NCBI RefSeq assembly: GCF_002245895.1
Contig: NZ_NPJZ01000001.1
Location: forward strand, 2,888,501-2,952,500
DNA from: Rhodococcus sp. OK302
GTDB lineage: Bacteria > Actinomycetota > Actinomycetes > Mycobacteriales > Mycobacteriaceae
DNA: 64,000 bases
Reading direction: 5' to 3'
Shown here: in pieces, positions 42,709 to 51,888 of the stretch
Position numbering within the stretch: position 1 is the stretch's first letter
Layout of the letters: the number at the start of each line of letters is the position of its first letter
Translations under genes and position numbers: made by a program
The notes under the pieces: model-generated
The model's database searches: none
What the model was told of the DNA's origin: nothing
Seen by the model: only the letters and a program-made list of their open reading frames with translations

Positions 42709-43422
42709 TCAGAACAGCTTCGTGACCTTTTCGGTGCCCACTCGGCGCGCGGTAGCTTCCGCGTCCGGGTGGGCCACCTGCACGAGGGAAGCACCGGCGG
42801 CGAAGACGGCCAGTAGTCCGTCGATGAGTTCTTGCGCTGAATCCCACGCCTGACTCGACAGCACTCGGTCCGCGGAGGTGAGCTCGCGAGCAATCGCAGA
42901 TTCCTGTGCCGCCAGCAGTGTTTCCGCAACGGTTCGGCCTTCCAGCGCCGATCCGGCTCCGGCGCTGCGGAATTGATCGCCGTGTACGCGAATGGATGTG
43001 GCGTAGTCCGCAACTCCGATCGGCAGGTCACTCAATCCTTTTCCGAAAGCGTCGAGCGAGAGAGCCGCAACCTCGGGCACATCAGCCACGTCGTCGAGGC
43101 GGTCCTCCGTGACAAAAGCGAGTTCGGCATCAGAATCGGGGGAGAGGACAACCTCGCACCCGGCCCACCACACACCGAGCAGCACGGCAACACTCTGCCA
43201 GTGTGCGGGCAGCAGCACGGCGACCTTCGCGCCCGGATCGAGAGAGAACTCGTCAACCACCATGTTCGCGGTCTTGGCCGCCCAGTTCATCAAGGTGCTC
43301 GCCGAGAGTTCGATGCGTTCGCCGTTCGCGTCGTCGTAGTACGTGATCCGCGGGCCCGCCGAGTCGGCAGCCAGGATCGGTCCGAGGAGCGCGTCGGTCA
43401 GGTTGTCGGCAGGTGAAGGCAT
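42709..43422 (-). CDS. TIGR03089-family truncated AMP-ligase-like protein
   Basis: A 237-residue protein found in actinobacteria. Its N-terminal half resembles the first part of acyl-CoA synthetase/AMP-ligase enzymes (ELSASTLMNWAAKTANMVVDEFSLDPGAKVAVLLP) but the ATP-binding (A3) and catalytic C-terminal domains are missing. The remaining part is acidic and family-specific. It may bind a ligand or regulate a full ligase; no activity can be assigned. It lies downstream of the LCP gene, 20 bases away, on the same strand. Confidence 0.8.
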   Translation of the reverse strand: MPSPADNLTDALLGPILAADSAGPRITYYDDANGERIELSASTLMNWAAKTANMVVDEFSLDPGAKVAVLLPAHWQSVAVLLGVWWAGCEVVLSPDSDAELAFVTEDRLDDVADVPEVAALSLDAFGKGLSDLPIGVADYATSIRVHGDQFRSAGAGSALEGRTVAETLLAAQESAIARELTSADRVLSSQAWDSAQELIDGLLAVFAAGASLVQVAHPDAEATARRVGTEKVTKLF

Positions 43423-43442
43423 CCGGTCAGTTTACGCAGTGG

Positions 43443-44975
43443 TCAGTTGACACACCGAGGCCCGCTGGATGCCGCGTCGATCGGCGGGCCGGGGGGAGCG
43501 GGCGTCGGACTGGTCTCGGTCGTACTCGCAGAGTTCGACGTGGTGGAGGAGTCGGAATCGCTCGGCGACACGGAGTCTGCGGATTGCGGTCCGGAGTAAC
43601 CCGCGGCGAGAACCACGCGAACTGTGTTCGACGACAACGAGGAATCTGCTTTCACCGTCAGACCGCCGAGGGCGTCGGCGACAGCGAGTGCGGCGTCGTC
43701 GTCGGCGGACTTCGAGAAGACCGTGGATTCGGAGACACTTGCACCGGTGTTGTTACCGACCTTGCCCTCCTTGTATCCGAGCGCGCTCAGTGCCTCGGAG
43801 ACGCCGCTCGCAAGTCCGGCGGTGTCACTCGCATTGGCGACGTCGACCGTGAACTTGGAAGCATTGACAGTCGGTGCTGACGTCGTGGTTTCCTCGGTCG
43901 GGGCGTCCTCCCCGACCAGGCTCGCGATGTACTTCTTCACATCCTTCGGATCGACCTTGACGATGGACTCGCCGTAGTCGGTCATCCCGTTGATGTCGAG
44001 CACGGGGATCGTCTCGAACTGAACTTTGCCGCCCGCGAGATTCTGTAGTTGCTTGGCGAATTCGATGATGTCCCAATCGTCGTCGATGACAACCGAGCGT
44101 TCGACGGCGTTGGTCAACGAACCGAGTTTGCCGGGATCGCTCAGTGTTTTCGCGCTCAGGACCTTGCTGACGAGGGAGGCCATGAAGACCTGCTGACGGA
44201 CGATGCGATCGAGGTCGCCGCGGGGGAGATCGTGGCGTTGCCGCACGAAGCTGAGGGCATCGGATCCGTCGAGAGTTTGTTCACCGGCCGGAAAGTTGGC
44301 GCCCGACATCGGTTCGTCCACCGCCGCGTTGAGGCAGACGTTGACGCCGCCGACGGCATCGGTCAGGAGGACAAATCCGAGCAGGCCGATCTCGGCGTAA
44401 TGGTCGACAGTGATGCCCGTCAGGTTCGAGACGGACTTGATCAGCGCGGTGCGGCCCGCTTCGGTGGATTTGCGATCGGCATCCGAATCGCTGGCACCGT
44501 TGTTGACCAGACGCAGTCGCTCGGTCTCCTTGGTTGCGCCGAAGGCGCCGTTGATCTTCGACATACCGATGCCGGGGACGTTGACGTAGGCGTCGCGCGG
44601 AATGGAGATCGCGGTGGCGGAACTGCCGTCGTTGGGAACGCGAATCAAGATGATGGTGTCGGTGTTGGACGCGACTTCCTCGCCGGCACGCAACGAGTCC
44701 AACTCTTTCTGGGTGAGCGGATTTCCATGCGCATCGGTTCGACTGTCGGTTCCCACCATCAGGATGTCGATGGCACCGTCCTTGCCGCCGCCCAAACCGA
44801 GGCCGCTCGCGGTGGCGAGACTGTTGCGTAGGGAGTCCACTCCGCGCCAGGCGAAACCGGTCACCAGCAACACCAGAACGGACACCACGGCGACAGCTAT
44901 CCGTCCGGGGCTCGTCTTCTGCCGAGCAGGCGCAGGTCGTGGACGTGCGCGGCGTTGTGGTTGCTGGTGTGACAC
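43443..44975 (-). CDS. LytR-CpsA-Psr (LCP) family cell-wall ligase
   Basis: A 510-residue membrane-anchored enzyme that attaches arabinogalactan to peptidoglycan, releasing the lipid carrier. After a basic Pro-rich tail there is one membrane helix (about 26-45), the LCP domain (about 65-300; DILMVGTDSRTD, SIPRDAYVNVPG, LSFVRQRHDLPRGDLDRIVRQQVF) and a LytR_C domain (about 370-460). The last 50 residues are Ser/Thr/Pro-rich and end in GPRCVN. It matches Rv3267. GTG 44975 follows TAACCT (44987-44982) by six bases, and it faces rmlD, which makes the rhamnose for the same linker. Confidence 0.92.
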   Translation of the reverse strand: MSHQQPQRRARPRPAPARQKTSPGRIAVAVVSVLVLLVTGFAWRGVDSLRNSLATASGLGLGGGKDGAIDILMVGTDSRTDAHGNPLTQKELDSLRAGEEVASNTDTIILIRVPNDGSSATAISIPRDAYVNVPGIGMSKINGAFGATKETERLRLVNNGASDSDADRKSTEAGRTALIKSVSNLTGITVDHYAEIGLLGFVLLTDAVGGVNVCLNAAVDEPMSGANFPAGEQTLDGSDALSFVRQRHDLPRGDLDRIVRQQVFMASLVSKVLSAKTLSDPGKLGSLTNAVERSVVIDDDWDIIEFAKQLQNLAGGKVQFETIPVLDINGMTDYGESIVKVDPKDVKKYIASLVGEDAPTEETTTSAPTVNASKFTVDVANASDTAGLASGVSEALSALGYKEGKVGNNTGASVSESTVFSKSADDDAALAVADALGGLTVKADSSLSSNTVRVVLAAGYSGPQSADSVSPSDSDSSTTSNSASTTETSPTPAPPGPPIDAASSGPRCVN

Positions 44976-45041
44976 CCTCCCAGGTTACTGGTCTCCTCGC
45001 GCGTCGCCGGTACCTCGACGCGGCGTGCCAAACTGAACGGT

Positions 45042-45929
45042 GTGACGAACATCCTGCTCACCGGCGCCCGCGGACAACTCGGAACACGCATCGAAAGGCT
45101 GGCTCGTTCGGCGGGTCTCGACATTGCAGCATTCGATTCGGCGCAGTGGGATATCGCAGACCTCAGCGAGGTCGAGCGGATCATGAGCTCGAACGACGTG
45201 ACGCCGAACAGTGTGGTGATCAACTGCGCCGCCTACACAGGGGTAGATGCCGCGGAGTCCGACGAGGCGGCAGCTACCCGAGTCAATGCGGTCGGACCGG
45301 GCAACCTTGCCGGTGCCTGTGCACGCGTCGGCGCACGGCTCATCCACGTATCCACCGACTACGTCTTCCCCGGCGACGCACACACCCCCTACGAGAGCGA
45401 CGCACCGACCGGCCCGTCGACTGTCTACGGCCGGACCAAGCTGGCCGGTGAGGAGGCAGTGCGGGAGTCCAGGGCCGATTCTGCGATTGTTCGAACCGCC
45501 TGGGTGTACTCGGGAGAGCCCGGCGATTTTGTCGGCACTATGCGCAGGCTCGAAGCCGAGCGTGAGTTCGTCGACGTCGTCGACGACCAGATCGGTTCAC
45601 CCACCTACAGCCTCGATCTTGCGGCCGGACTGCTCGAACTCGCCGCCCGACCCTTCACCGGCAGCACGACGCTGCATGCCACCAATGCCGGGCAGGCGAG
45701 TTGGTTCGACCTGGCTCGCGCGGTGTTCGAGGAGATCGGTGCCGACCCTAACCGGGTCCGCCCGTGCAGCAGCGCGCAATTCGTCCGCCCCGCCCCGCGC
45801 CCGGCGTATTCGGTCCTGTCCGGTCACGCGTGGGCGGCGGCCGGACTGAGCCCGTTGCGTCCGTGGCGTGAGGCGCTTCACGACGCTCTGGAGCGCTCAC
45901 AGTTCGGGCGGAGCGCTGCGGGCGGCTAG
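45042..45929 (+). CDS. rmlD: dTDP-4-dehydrorhamnose reductase
   Basis: A 295-residue SDR enzyme that makes dTDP-L-rhamnose, the donor for the arabinogalactan linker. Gly motif TGARGQLG (7-14), Ser/Thr in VSTDYVF (104-109) and catalytic Tyr129/Lys133 (YGRTK) are present. The start is GTG 45042. It is followed by the rhamnosyltransferase wbbL after 10 bases; its divergent neighbour is the LCP ligase, so donor, transferase and ligase for the linker are side by side, as in M. tuberculosis Rv3266c. Confidence 0.94.
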   Translation: MTNILLTGARGQLGTRIERLARSAGLDIAAFDSAQWDIADLSEVERIMSSNDVTPNSVVINCAAYTGVDAAESDEAAATRVNAVGPGNLAGACARVGARLIHVSTDYVFPGDAHTPYESDAPTGPSTVYGRTKLAGEEAVRESRADSAIVRTAWVYSGEPGDFVGTMRRLEAEREFVDVVDDQIGSPTYSLDLAAGLLELAARPFTGSTTLHATNAGQASWFDLARAVFEEIGADPNRVRPCSSAQFVRPAPRPAYSVLSGHAWAAAGLSPLRPWREALHDALERSQFGRSAAGG

Positions 45930-45932
45930 GCT
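45927..45932 (+). promoter_or_regulatory. -10 box TAGGCT before wbbL
   Basis: TAGGCT starts inside the rmlD stop codon and ends seven bases before the wbbL GTG at 45940. It would give wbbL, manC and the following gene a leaderless internal promoter within the operon. Confidence 0.45.
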
Positions 45933-45939
45933 GACCGGC

Positions 45940-46857
45940 GTGAGTCCCAAGCTGGCCGTGGTAACGGTGACCTACTCGCCAGGCGAGCATCTCGAGAACT
46001 TTTTGAGCACACTCGCTGTGGCGACGACAGAAAAACCCCAGGTCATCATGGCCGACAATGGGTCGACCGACGGTGCCCCCGAGGCAGCCGACGCGAAGTA
46101 CGAGCACGTCCGTTTGCTCCGTACGGGTGGAAATATCGGTTACGGCGGTGCCATAAATCGGGCCGTCGCGGAGATCGATCCTGCGATCGAATTCCTCGTT
46201 ATTTCCAATCCGGACGTCCAATGGGCACCCGGTTCACTCGACAAATTGGTTGCCGCGGCAGATCGGTGGCCAAGGGCCGGTGCGCTCGGGCCCAAGGTCC
46301 TCGAACTCGACGGCAGTGTCTATCCGTCAGCGCGAGCGGTTCCCGACATCGCCTCCGGCGCGGGGCACGCAATTCTGGGAACTGTGTGGCCGAAGAATCC
46401 GTGGACCACTCGATACCGCCAGGAAAACGAGGCTCTGACCGAGCGGGCCGTCGGCTGGCTGTCCGGCTCGTGCCTGTTGGTTCGTCGGGACGCGTTCGAC
46501 GCCATCTCCGGATTCGACTCCCGCTACTTCATGTACATGGAAGATGTCGATTTCGGTGATCGTCTCGGAAAAGCCGGGTGGCTCAACGTTTTTGTGCCCT
46601 CCGCTGAGGTGACTCACGCGAAAGGGCATGCGGCCGGGCGCCATCCGGAGTTGATGTTGCCGGCGCACCACCGCAGCGCCTACCGCTTCCAAGCGGACCG
46701 TCATCCACACTGGTGGCAGGCGCCGCTGCGTCTGGCCCTACGCGGCGGACTGGCCGTGCGATCCAAGATCGCCGTGGCATCCGCAGTACGTGCGCGCAGT
46801 CGCACCGAAAACTCGACCGACAACACTTCAGTTTCGAATCACGGGGGACAACGATGA
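45940..46857 (+). CDS. wbbL: Rhamnosyltransferase of the arabinogalactan linker
   Basis: A 305-residue GT2 glycosyltransferase that adds rhamnose to lipid-linked GlcNAc, making the linker between peptidoglycan and arabinogalactan. The GT-A region has MADNGSTDG (near 37-45), NIGYGGAINRA and NPDVQW; the later RYFMYMEDVDFGDRL is the typical ED acceptor motif. GTG 45940 is chosen: it is 10 bases after rmlD and 25 codons of non-homologous frame precede it. Its stop overlaps the next start (ATGA). In mycobacteria the gene is essential. Confidence 0.93.
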   Translation: MSPKLAVVTVTYSPGEHLENFLSTLAVATTEKPQVIMADNGSTDGAPEAADAKYEHVRLLRTGGNIGYGGAINRAVAEIDPAIEFLVISNPDVQWAPGSLDKLVAAADRWPRAGALGPKVLELDGSVYPSARAVPDIASGAGHAILGTVWPKNPWTTRYRQENEALTERAVGWLSGSCLLVRRDAFDAISGFDSRYFMYMEDVDFGDRLGKAGWLNVFVPSAEVTHAKGHAAGRHPELMLPAHHRSAYRFQADRHPHWWQAPLRLALRGGLAVRSKIAVASAVRARSRTENSTDNTSVSNHGGQR

Positions 46858-47933
46858 CCGAGCCGAATCCGACCGACGCCGTAATCCTGGTAGGAGGCAA
46901 GGGCACTCGTCTGCGCCCGCTGACCTTGTCGGCGCCCAAACCGATGCTGCCGACTGCAGGCTTGCCGTTTCTGACGCACCTTCTTGCACGGATCGAAGCC
47001 GCCGGCATCAAGCATGTCGTGCTCGGTACCTCGTTCAAAGCGGAGGTGTTCGAGGACTACTTCGGCGACGGTTCCAAAATGGGGCTCGAGATCGACTACG
47101 TCTTCGAAACCGAACCGCTCGGAACCGGCGGCGGCATTCGTAACGTCCTCCCGAAACTGCGCGGCGACAACATCATGGTGTTCAACGGCGACGTGCTCGG
47201 CGGCACAGACTTGAACGCGATTCTCGACACCCACGCCAAGACAGAAGCAGATGTGACTCTGCACCTCGTCCGTGTCGGCGATCCGCGTGCATTCGGTTGC
47301 GTTCCCACGGACGACAACGGCCGGGTATCCGCGTTCTTGGAGAAGACGCAGGATCCGCCCACCGATCAGATCAATGCCGGTTGCTACGTCTTCAAGCGCG
47401 AGATCATCGAACAGATTCCCGCGGGACGCCCCGTATCCGTCGAGCGTGAGGTTTTCCCCGCGCTGTTGTCCGAGGGCAAGCGCGTCTTCGGCCACGTGGA
47501 CTCGTCGTACTGGCGTGACATGGGTACCCCGGAAGACTTCGTTCGTGGTTCCGCGGACCTGGTGCGCGGTATCGCACCGTCGCCCGCTCTCGACGGCCCA
47601 CGCGGTGAGTCCCTCGTGCATCCGGGCGCCGGCGTTGCTCCCGGTGCCGTGCTGATCGGCGGCACGGTTGTCGGCCGCGGCGCAGAAGTAGGCGCCGGTG
47701 CGCGCCTGGACGGCGCCATTCTGTTCGACGGCGCCGTGGTCGAGGCAGGAGCGACGGTGGAACGCTCCATCATCGGGTTCGGTGCCCGGATCGGGCCCCG
47801 CGCGCTGGTCCGTGACGCTGTGATCGGTGACGGCGCCGATGTCGGTGCTCGTTGTGAGCTGCTCCGCGGTGCCCGAGTATGGCCGGGTGTGACACTGCCG
47901 GACGGCGGCGTGCGTTTCAGCACAGATGTGTGA
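46854..47933 (+). CDS. manC: Mannose-1-phosphate guanylyltransferase
   Basis: A 359-residue nucleotidyltransferase that makes GDP-mannose from GTP and mannose-1-phosphate (M. tuberculosis Rv3264c, named manB or mpg1 there). The N-terminal nucleotide site VILVGGKGTRLRPLT, FNGDVLGG with the metal Asp and ERE at about 200 are followed by a left-handed beta-helix of hexapeptide repeats (about 255-355). GGGGGA lies six bases before ATG 46854. Its product feeds lipomannan, mannosylated proteins and polyprenyl-mannose. The substrate-makers manA and manB are about 6-9 kb further on. Confidence 0.92.
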   Translation: MTEPNPTDAVILVGGKGTRLRPLTLSAPKPMLPTAGLPFLTHLLARIEAAGIKHVVLGTSFKAEVFEDYFGDGSKMGLEIDYVFETEPLGTGGGIRNVLPKLRGDNIMVFNGDVLGGTDLNAILDTHAKTEADVTLHLVRVGDPRAFGCVPTDDNGRVSAFLEKTQDPPTDQINAGCYVFKREIIEQIPAGRPVSVEREVFPALLSEGKRVFGHVDSSYWRDMGTPEDFVRGSADLVRGIAPSPALDGPRGESLVHPGAGVAPGAVLIGGTVVGRGAEVGAGARLDGAILFDGAVVEAGATVERSIIGFGARIGPRALVRDAVIGDGADVGARCELLRGARVWPGVTLPDGGVRFSTDV

Positions 47934-47965
47934 TTGTTGAGCTTCGCAACTGGAATACTGGTGGG

Positions 47966-48739
47966 ATGACTTCATTTCCGAGCCGGTACGTCGCTCTCGG
48001 TGATTCGTTCACCGAGGGCGTCGGCGATGCAGACGAGCGCTTTCCCAACGGCTTACGAGGTTGGGCTGACCGCGTCGCCGAGCAGTTGGCAAGTGGCAAT
48101 CCCGAGTTCCGCTACGCCAACCTCGCTGTCCGTGGCCGTTTGCTCGGTCCGATCATCGAAGAGCAGCTTGCGCCGGCGCTGGCACTGAAGCCGGATCTGG
48201 TGTCGATCTACGCCGGCGGAAACGACATGATGCGTCCGAAGTTGGATCTCGACGCGTTGGTCGATCGCTACGACACCGCGATAGCGCAGCTCACGGAATC
48301 CGGTGCACGCGTGCTGATCTTCACCGCCTACGACACGGGATGGTCGGCGTTCTTCGGCAAACTTCGTGGCCGCATGGCGATCTACAACGAATTGGTTCGT
48401 GAAGTAGCAGACCGTCACGGCGCGACCATCGTCGACTTCTGGCGGTTCGACGAATACCAAGACTTGCGAATGTGGGACTTCGACCGGCTACATATGTCGC
48501 CGGCCGGCCATCAGAACATGGCCACACATGTCTTGGACGCGATCGGTGTCGACCACAACCTCACCCCGCCGGATCTCGGTCCCGCACCGGTTCTGTCCAA
48601 AGCGGAGTCCCGGGCCGAAGACCGTGCGTGGACCCGAGAGTTCTTGGTGCCGTGGGTAGCTCGACGCGTCAAGGGAACTTCTTCCGGTGACGGCGTCAGC
48701 GCCAAGCGCCCGGAACTTGCTCCAGCCTTTCAGGCCTGA
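47966..48739 (+). CDS. SGNH/GDSL-family hydrolase
   Basis: A 257-residue esterase-like protein. The four blocks are present: block I ALGDSFTEG (Ser14 or so), block II Gly in NLAVRGRL, block III GGNDMM and block V DRLHMSPAGH with catalytic Asp and His. No signal peptide is seen, so it probably works in the cytoplasm on an acyl or acetyl ester. ATG 47966 follows TTGTTG (47934-47939), 16 bases, TACTGG. The last 10 bases overlap the convergent NUDIX gene. Substrate unknown. Confidence 0.87.
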   Translation: MTSFPSRYVALGDSFTEGVGDADERFPNGLRGWADRVAEQLASGNPEFRYANLAVRGRLLGPIIEEQLAPALALKPDLVSIYAGGNDMMRPKLDLDALVDRYDTAIAQLTESGARVLIFTAYDTGWSAFFGKLRGRMAIYNELVREVADRHGATIVDFWRFDEYQDLRMWDFDRLHMSPAGHQNMATHVLDAIGVDHNLTPPDLGPAPVLSKAESRAEDRAWTREFLVPWVARRVKGTSSGDGVSAKRPELAPAFQA

Positions 48740-49290
48740 CCCAGGCGAGTGCGGGCCAGTGCGACCAAATGGTCGATGGTCTCGCGTTCCGCTGACTCCG
48801 GGAGTGCGTCGACGGGCCACCACCTCAGGTCCGTCGACTCTTCACTGCGCACGATCGGCGAATTGTCCGGTGCCACAACAAGAAATCTCAGGTCGAGGTG
48901 CCGCGTCGGAACACCCAGCGAGCAGGTGATCGGATGAGTGTGCGCCGAGAGTAGTTCAGGATCGATGCGGAGATCGTGGATGCCGGATTCTTCGCGGGCC
49001 TCGCGCAAAGCCGAGTCGACCACGCTGTTGTCTTCCGGTTCACAATGCCCGCCGAGTTGGATCCACCGACCCACTCGCGGATGCAGAGTCAGCAAGACGT
49101 GCCGACCACTCTCGTCGAGAATCAACGACGACGCGGTGATGTGCCCGGGTGCATGGCGACGCAGGCAACCGTCAGGTGCCGAATCGAGAAACGCCAACAT
49201 GGTGTGCCGCAAGGACTCATCGTGCTCGGAGGGCGTAATCCAGCTCTCCAGAACACTTGTGGCGGACGCGTGCAGGGTTTCGGAGCTCAC
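48730..49290 (-). CDS. NUDIX hydrolase
   Basis: A 186-residue NUDIX protein. The box [15 protein letters not shown] with LREAREESG (about residues 79-102) is complete (G-x5-E-x7-REUxEExGU), so it should hydrolyse a nucleoside diphosphate-linked compound. It is the third gene of the fbiA-fbiB unit: GTG 49290 overlaps the fbiB stop (GTGA). A role in cleaning or recycling F420 pathway nucleotides is only an inference from this coupling. Confidence 0.88.
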   Translation of the reverse strand: MSSETLHASATSVLESWITPSEHDESLRHTMLAFLDSAPDGCLRRHAPGHITASSLILDESGRHVLLTLHPRVGRWIQLGGHCEPEDNSVVDSALREAREESGIHDLRIDPELLSAHTHPITCSLGVPTRHLDLRFLVVAPDNSPIVRSEESTDLRWWPVDALPESAERETIDHLVALARTRLGQA

Positions 49291-50633
49291 AGCTCAACCA
49301 CGGCGTCGCCCGGTGCGGAAGCCTCACGCACCGTGAGCGGTTCGAGGGGATGGCCGATGGCAACAGCGCCGAGTGGCTGCCAATCCGCGGGAAGCCCCAA
49401 CAGTTCTCGTACCGCATCGGCCGCGAAAATCGTCGAACCGATCCAGCAACTCCCGACCTCGCGAGTCGCGAGTGCAACCAGCAATCCCTGCACCGCCGCT
49501 CCCGCAGCAACCGTGAACATCGTGGACTCGGCAGCGCTACGACGGTCATCGGGATAACTGTGCGCACCATCGGGGACACAGAACGGGATGACCACTTCGG
49601 GGGCGTCGAAAAGGATGTTGCCGCGCGCGACGCGGGCCCGGATCGATTCCTCGCTCCGTCCGTCGGCGCGCAGATCCGCAGCCCAGAGTTCACGCAACGC
49701 ATCGAGCAATTGCGCGCGAATTTCCTTGGTGCGCAACCACACAAATCGAACCGGGCGGGTGTGGTGCGGCGCCGGAGCCGTGAGTGCCTCGGCGATGGAC
49801 GCGCGAATGAGTTCGGCGTCGACCGATTCCTCGGTGAACTGACGAACGGAACGTCGGAGAAGCAGCGCCTGGCCGCGGCCCATTGCCGTGGCTTCCGCGG
49901 TGCCGAGCCAGAACAGATCCTCGGGCCCGCGGCGGATGAGGTCTTGACCGGTGGAACCGTCGTCCTCGAAGCGCAAGCCGCGTACGACCGCCACGGGTAC
50001 TCCGCCGAGTTTGCCCTTGACCAGATCGCCGGCTGCCGCAATTTCGTCGGCTACGGCGATCTCGGTGACCACAAGGTCGTTGCCCTGACTGTCCTGCGCA
50101 CCGAGGTACCCGTGCAGAACGGGAATACCCGCGGAGCCGATGGCCGCGTCGGTCTGCCCGTTGCGCCACGCACGACCCATCGTGTCGGTGATCACGACAG
50201 CCACGGACTTGCCGGTGCTCGTGAATATCCGCGCACGCAGCGATGCGGCACTGGCATCCGGATCCACTGGCAGTAGCGCCAATTCCGCACCGTCGACATT
50301 GGAGCCGTCGATGCCTGACGCGGCTTGGACGATCCCGAGCTTGTTCTCGGTGATGAGGGTTCGGCCCTTGCGTGCGACGACGCGTACGGCTTCCTGATCG
50401 ACGAGAATGCGTCGGGCGGCGTCGCGTTCTTCGGGGTCGGTCGGAGAGGCGACAATCCGACCTTCGACCTTCGAGAACACCTTGCTCGTCACGACAAGTA
50501 CGTCACCGTCTTCGAGCCAGGGTGTAGCCGCAATGAGCGCGGCAGCCAAGTCGTCTCCCGGCCGAAATTCCGGAAGTCCCGGTACCGGAATCACTTCGAT
50601 GGCTGCGCCGGGGGAGTGATCAGCGACAGTCAC
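49287..50633 (-). CDS. fbiB: Coenzyme F420:L-glutamate ligase with nitroreductase domain
   Basis: A 448-residue bifunctional enzyme of F420 synthesis. Residues 1-250 are the CofE-like ligase that adds gamma-linked glutamates ([37 protein letters not shown]); residues about 255-448 are the FMN-binding nitroreductase-like domain ([19 protein letters not shown]) that reduces dehydro-F420-0 in mycobacteria. GTG 50633 overlaps the fbiA stop (GTGA), so both are made together. F420 is used by many rhodococcal and mycobacterial reductases. Confidence 0.94.
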   Translation of the reverse strand: MTVADHSPGAAIEVIPVPGLPEFRPGDDLAAALIAATPWLEDGDVLVVTSKVFSKVEGRIVASPTDPEERDAARRILVDQEAVRVVARKGRTLITENKLGIVQAASGIDGSNVDGAELALLPVDPDASAASLRARIFTSTGKSVAVVITDTMGRAWRNGQTDAAIGSAGIPVLHGYLGAQDSQGNDLVVTEIAVADEIAAAGDLVKGKLGGVPVAVVRGLRFEDDGSTGQDLIRRGPEDLFWLGTAEATAMGRGQALLLRRSVRQFTEESVDAELIRASIAEALTAPAPHHTRPVRFVWLRTKEIRAQLLDALRELWAADLRADGRSEESIRARVARGNILFDAPEVVIPFCVPDGAHSYPDDRRSAAESTMFTVAAGAAVQGLLVALATREVGSCWIGSTIFAADAVRELLGLPADWQPLGAVAIGHPLEPLTVREASAPGDAVVEL

Positions 50634-51622
50634 AGTGATACCCCGACGATGTCGAAGGCAGTCCGGACCATGTCCGCGGTCGCTGCGGGCGACGTCATGA
50701 TCAGGGGGATGCTGCGCACGTCCACTCCGTCGACGGTGGCAGCGTCACCTTCGTCGATCAACCAGCCGTCGAGAATGCCGTTGATCGACCGCGCGCCGTA
50801 ATGGCGACCGATCGCTTCGGACGTGGTTTCGACGCCGATGACCTCGAGGCATTCGTCGGCCATGCCACGCAACGGTTTTCCGGCGATCACCGGGGAGAGT
50901 CCGATCACCTTTGCCGACGTTGTACGTAGTGCGCCGCGGATGCCGGGGACGGCGAGAATCGCGCCGACGCTCACCACCGGGTTGGAGGGAGCGATCAAGA
51001 CGATGTCCGCGTTCTCGATCGCCTCGATCACGCCTGGAGCCGGCTTGGCCTGCTCGGCGCCGACGTGCGCGAAACTGTGTGTGGGGACCTGGGCACGATG
51101 ACGTACCCACCATTCCTGGAAGTGGATTGCCTTCTGCTCACCGTCTTCGGGGTCGGTGATGACGACGTGCGTCTCACTGCGGTCGTCGCTGACGGGAATG
51201 AGATCGACTCCCGGATTCCAGCGATTGCACAGTGCCTCCGTGATTGCCGAAAGTGGATATCCGGTTCGCAACATCTGGCTTCGAATCAAATGCGTGGCAA
51301 TATCTCGATCGCCGAGGCCGAACCAATCGGGCTTTGCGCCGTAGGCGGCAAGCTCTTCTTTTGCGTTCCAACTCTCACCGGCATGACCCCATCCGCGCTC
51401 GGTGTCGATACCACCGCCAAGGGTGTACATGCAGGTATCGAGGTCGGGGCAGATGCGCAGCCCGTGCATCCAGACGTCGTCGCCGACGTTGACAACCGCC
51501 GTGATCCGATGCGGGCCTTCATATTTATCGAGCGTTTCGCCACCAGAGATACCGAGCGCATGTTGCACTCCTTGGAGGAAACGAGCTCCACCGACACCGC
51601 CAACCAACACAGTCACGTTCAC
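50630..51622 (-). CDS. fbiA: 2-phospho-L-lactate/PEP transferase of F420 synthesis
   Basis: A 330-residue CofD-type enzyme that moves the phosphoenolpyruvate (or lactate) moiety to Fo, giving (dehydro-)F420-0. The N-terminal [13 protein letters not shown] binds the activated donor, and [21 protein letters not shown] with [11 protein letters not shown] are family motifs. GTG 51622 is seven bases after TAGTCT (51635-51630), predicting a leaderless mRNA, and agrees with the family N-terminus; longer starts are not conserved. It leads the fbiA-fbiB-NUDIX unit. Confidence 0.93.
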   Translation of the reverse strand: MNVTVLVGGVGGARFLQGVQHALGISGGETLDKYEGPHRITAVVNVGDDVWMHGLRICPDLDTCMYTLGGGIDTERGWGHAGESWNAKEELAAYGAKPDWFGLGDRDIATHLIRSQMLRTGYPLSAITEALCNRWNPGVDLIPVSDDRSETHVVITDPEDGEQKAIHFQEWWVRHRAQVPTHSFAHVGAEQAKPAPGVIEAIENADIVLIAPSNPVVSVGAILAVPGIRGALRTTSAKVIGLSPVIAGKPLRGMADECLEVIGVETTSEAIGRHYGARSINGILDGWLIDEGDAATVDGVDVRSIPLIMTSPAATADMVRTAFDIVGVSL

Positions 51623-51629
51623 TTGACAA

Positions 51630-51635
51630 AGACTA
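51630..51635 (-). promoter_or_regulatory. -10 box, leaderless fbiA promoter
   Basis: TAGTCT on the minus strand, seven bases before GTG 51622. No convincing -35 box is seen. Confidence 0.45.
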
Positions 51636-51721
51636 GGCGGTGCTCGGTTTGTCGTGACCGCTGGGCAGTAGGTCGGATGCAAATATCGGGCCGGAATACT
51701 AATGGATTGATATCGATTAGC

Positions 51722-51750
51722 TTGACCGCGACACGCTGGACGTGTGTAAT
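51722..51750 (+). promoter_or_regulatory. whiB2 promoter
   Basis: TTGACC (51722-51727), a 17-base spacer and TGTAAT (51745-51750) make one of the best sigma-70-type promoters in the window. The transcript would start near 51757 and carry a leader of about 130 bases before whiB2. Confidence 0.6.
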
Positions 51751-51802
51751 CTCAAATGTGTCATTCCACCGTTGCTACCGAGATCGCCTGCAGCGGGACC
51801 AG

Positions 51803-51822
51803 ATTCGAACGTAGTTTCGAAT
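51803..51822 (+). promoter_or_regulatory. Inverted repeat in the whiB2 leader
   Basis: ATTCGAA (51803-51809) and TTCGAAT (51816-51822) form a perfect 7-base inverted repeat with a 6-base centre. It lies between the predicted start of transcription and the ribosome binding site, so it could be an operator or an RNA hairpin. Confidence 0.5.
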
Positions 51823-51888
51823 GGTCAACGGGGTGGGGTTGAATAATGGAGTGAAATTCTGCGCTATTACAGGTGAGGAGGCGGAACG

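Noticed and set aside
46839..47975. 378-codon minus-strand frame opposite manC
   Set aside because: Antisense shadow over the guanylyltransferase with no recognisable motif.
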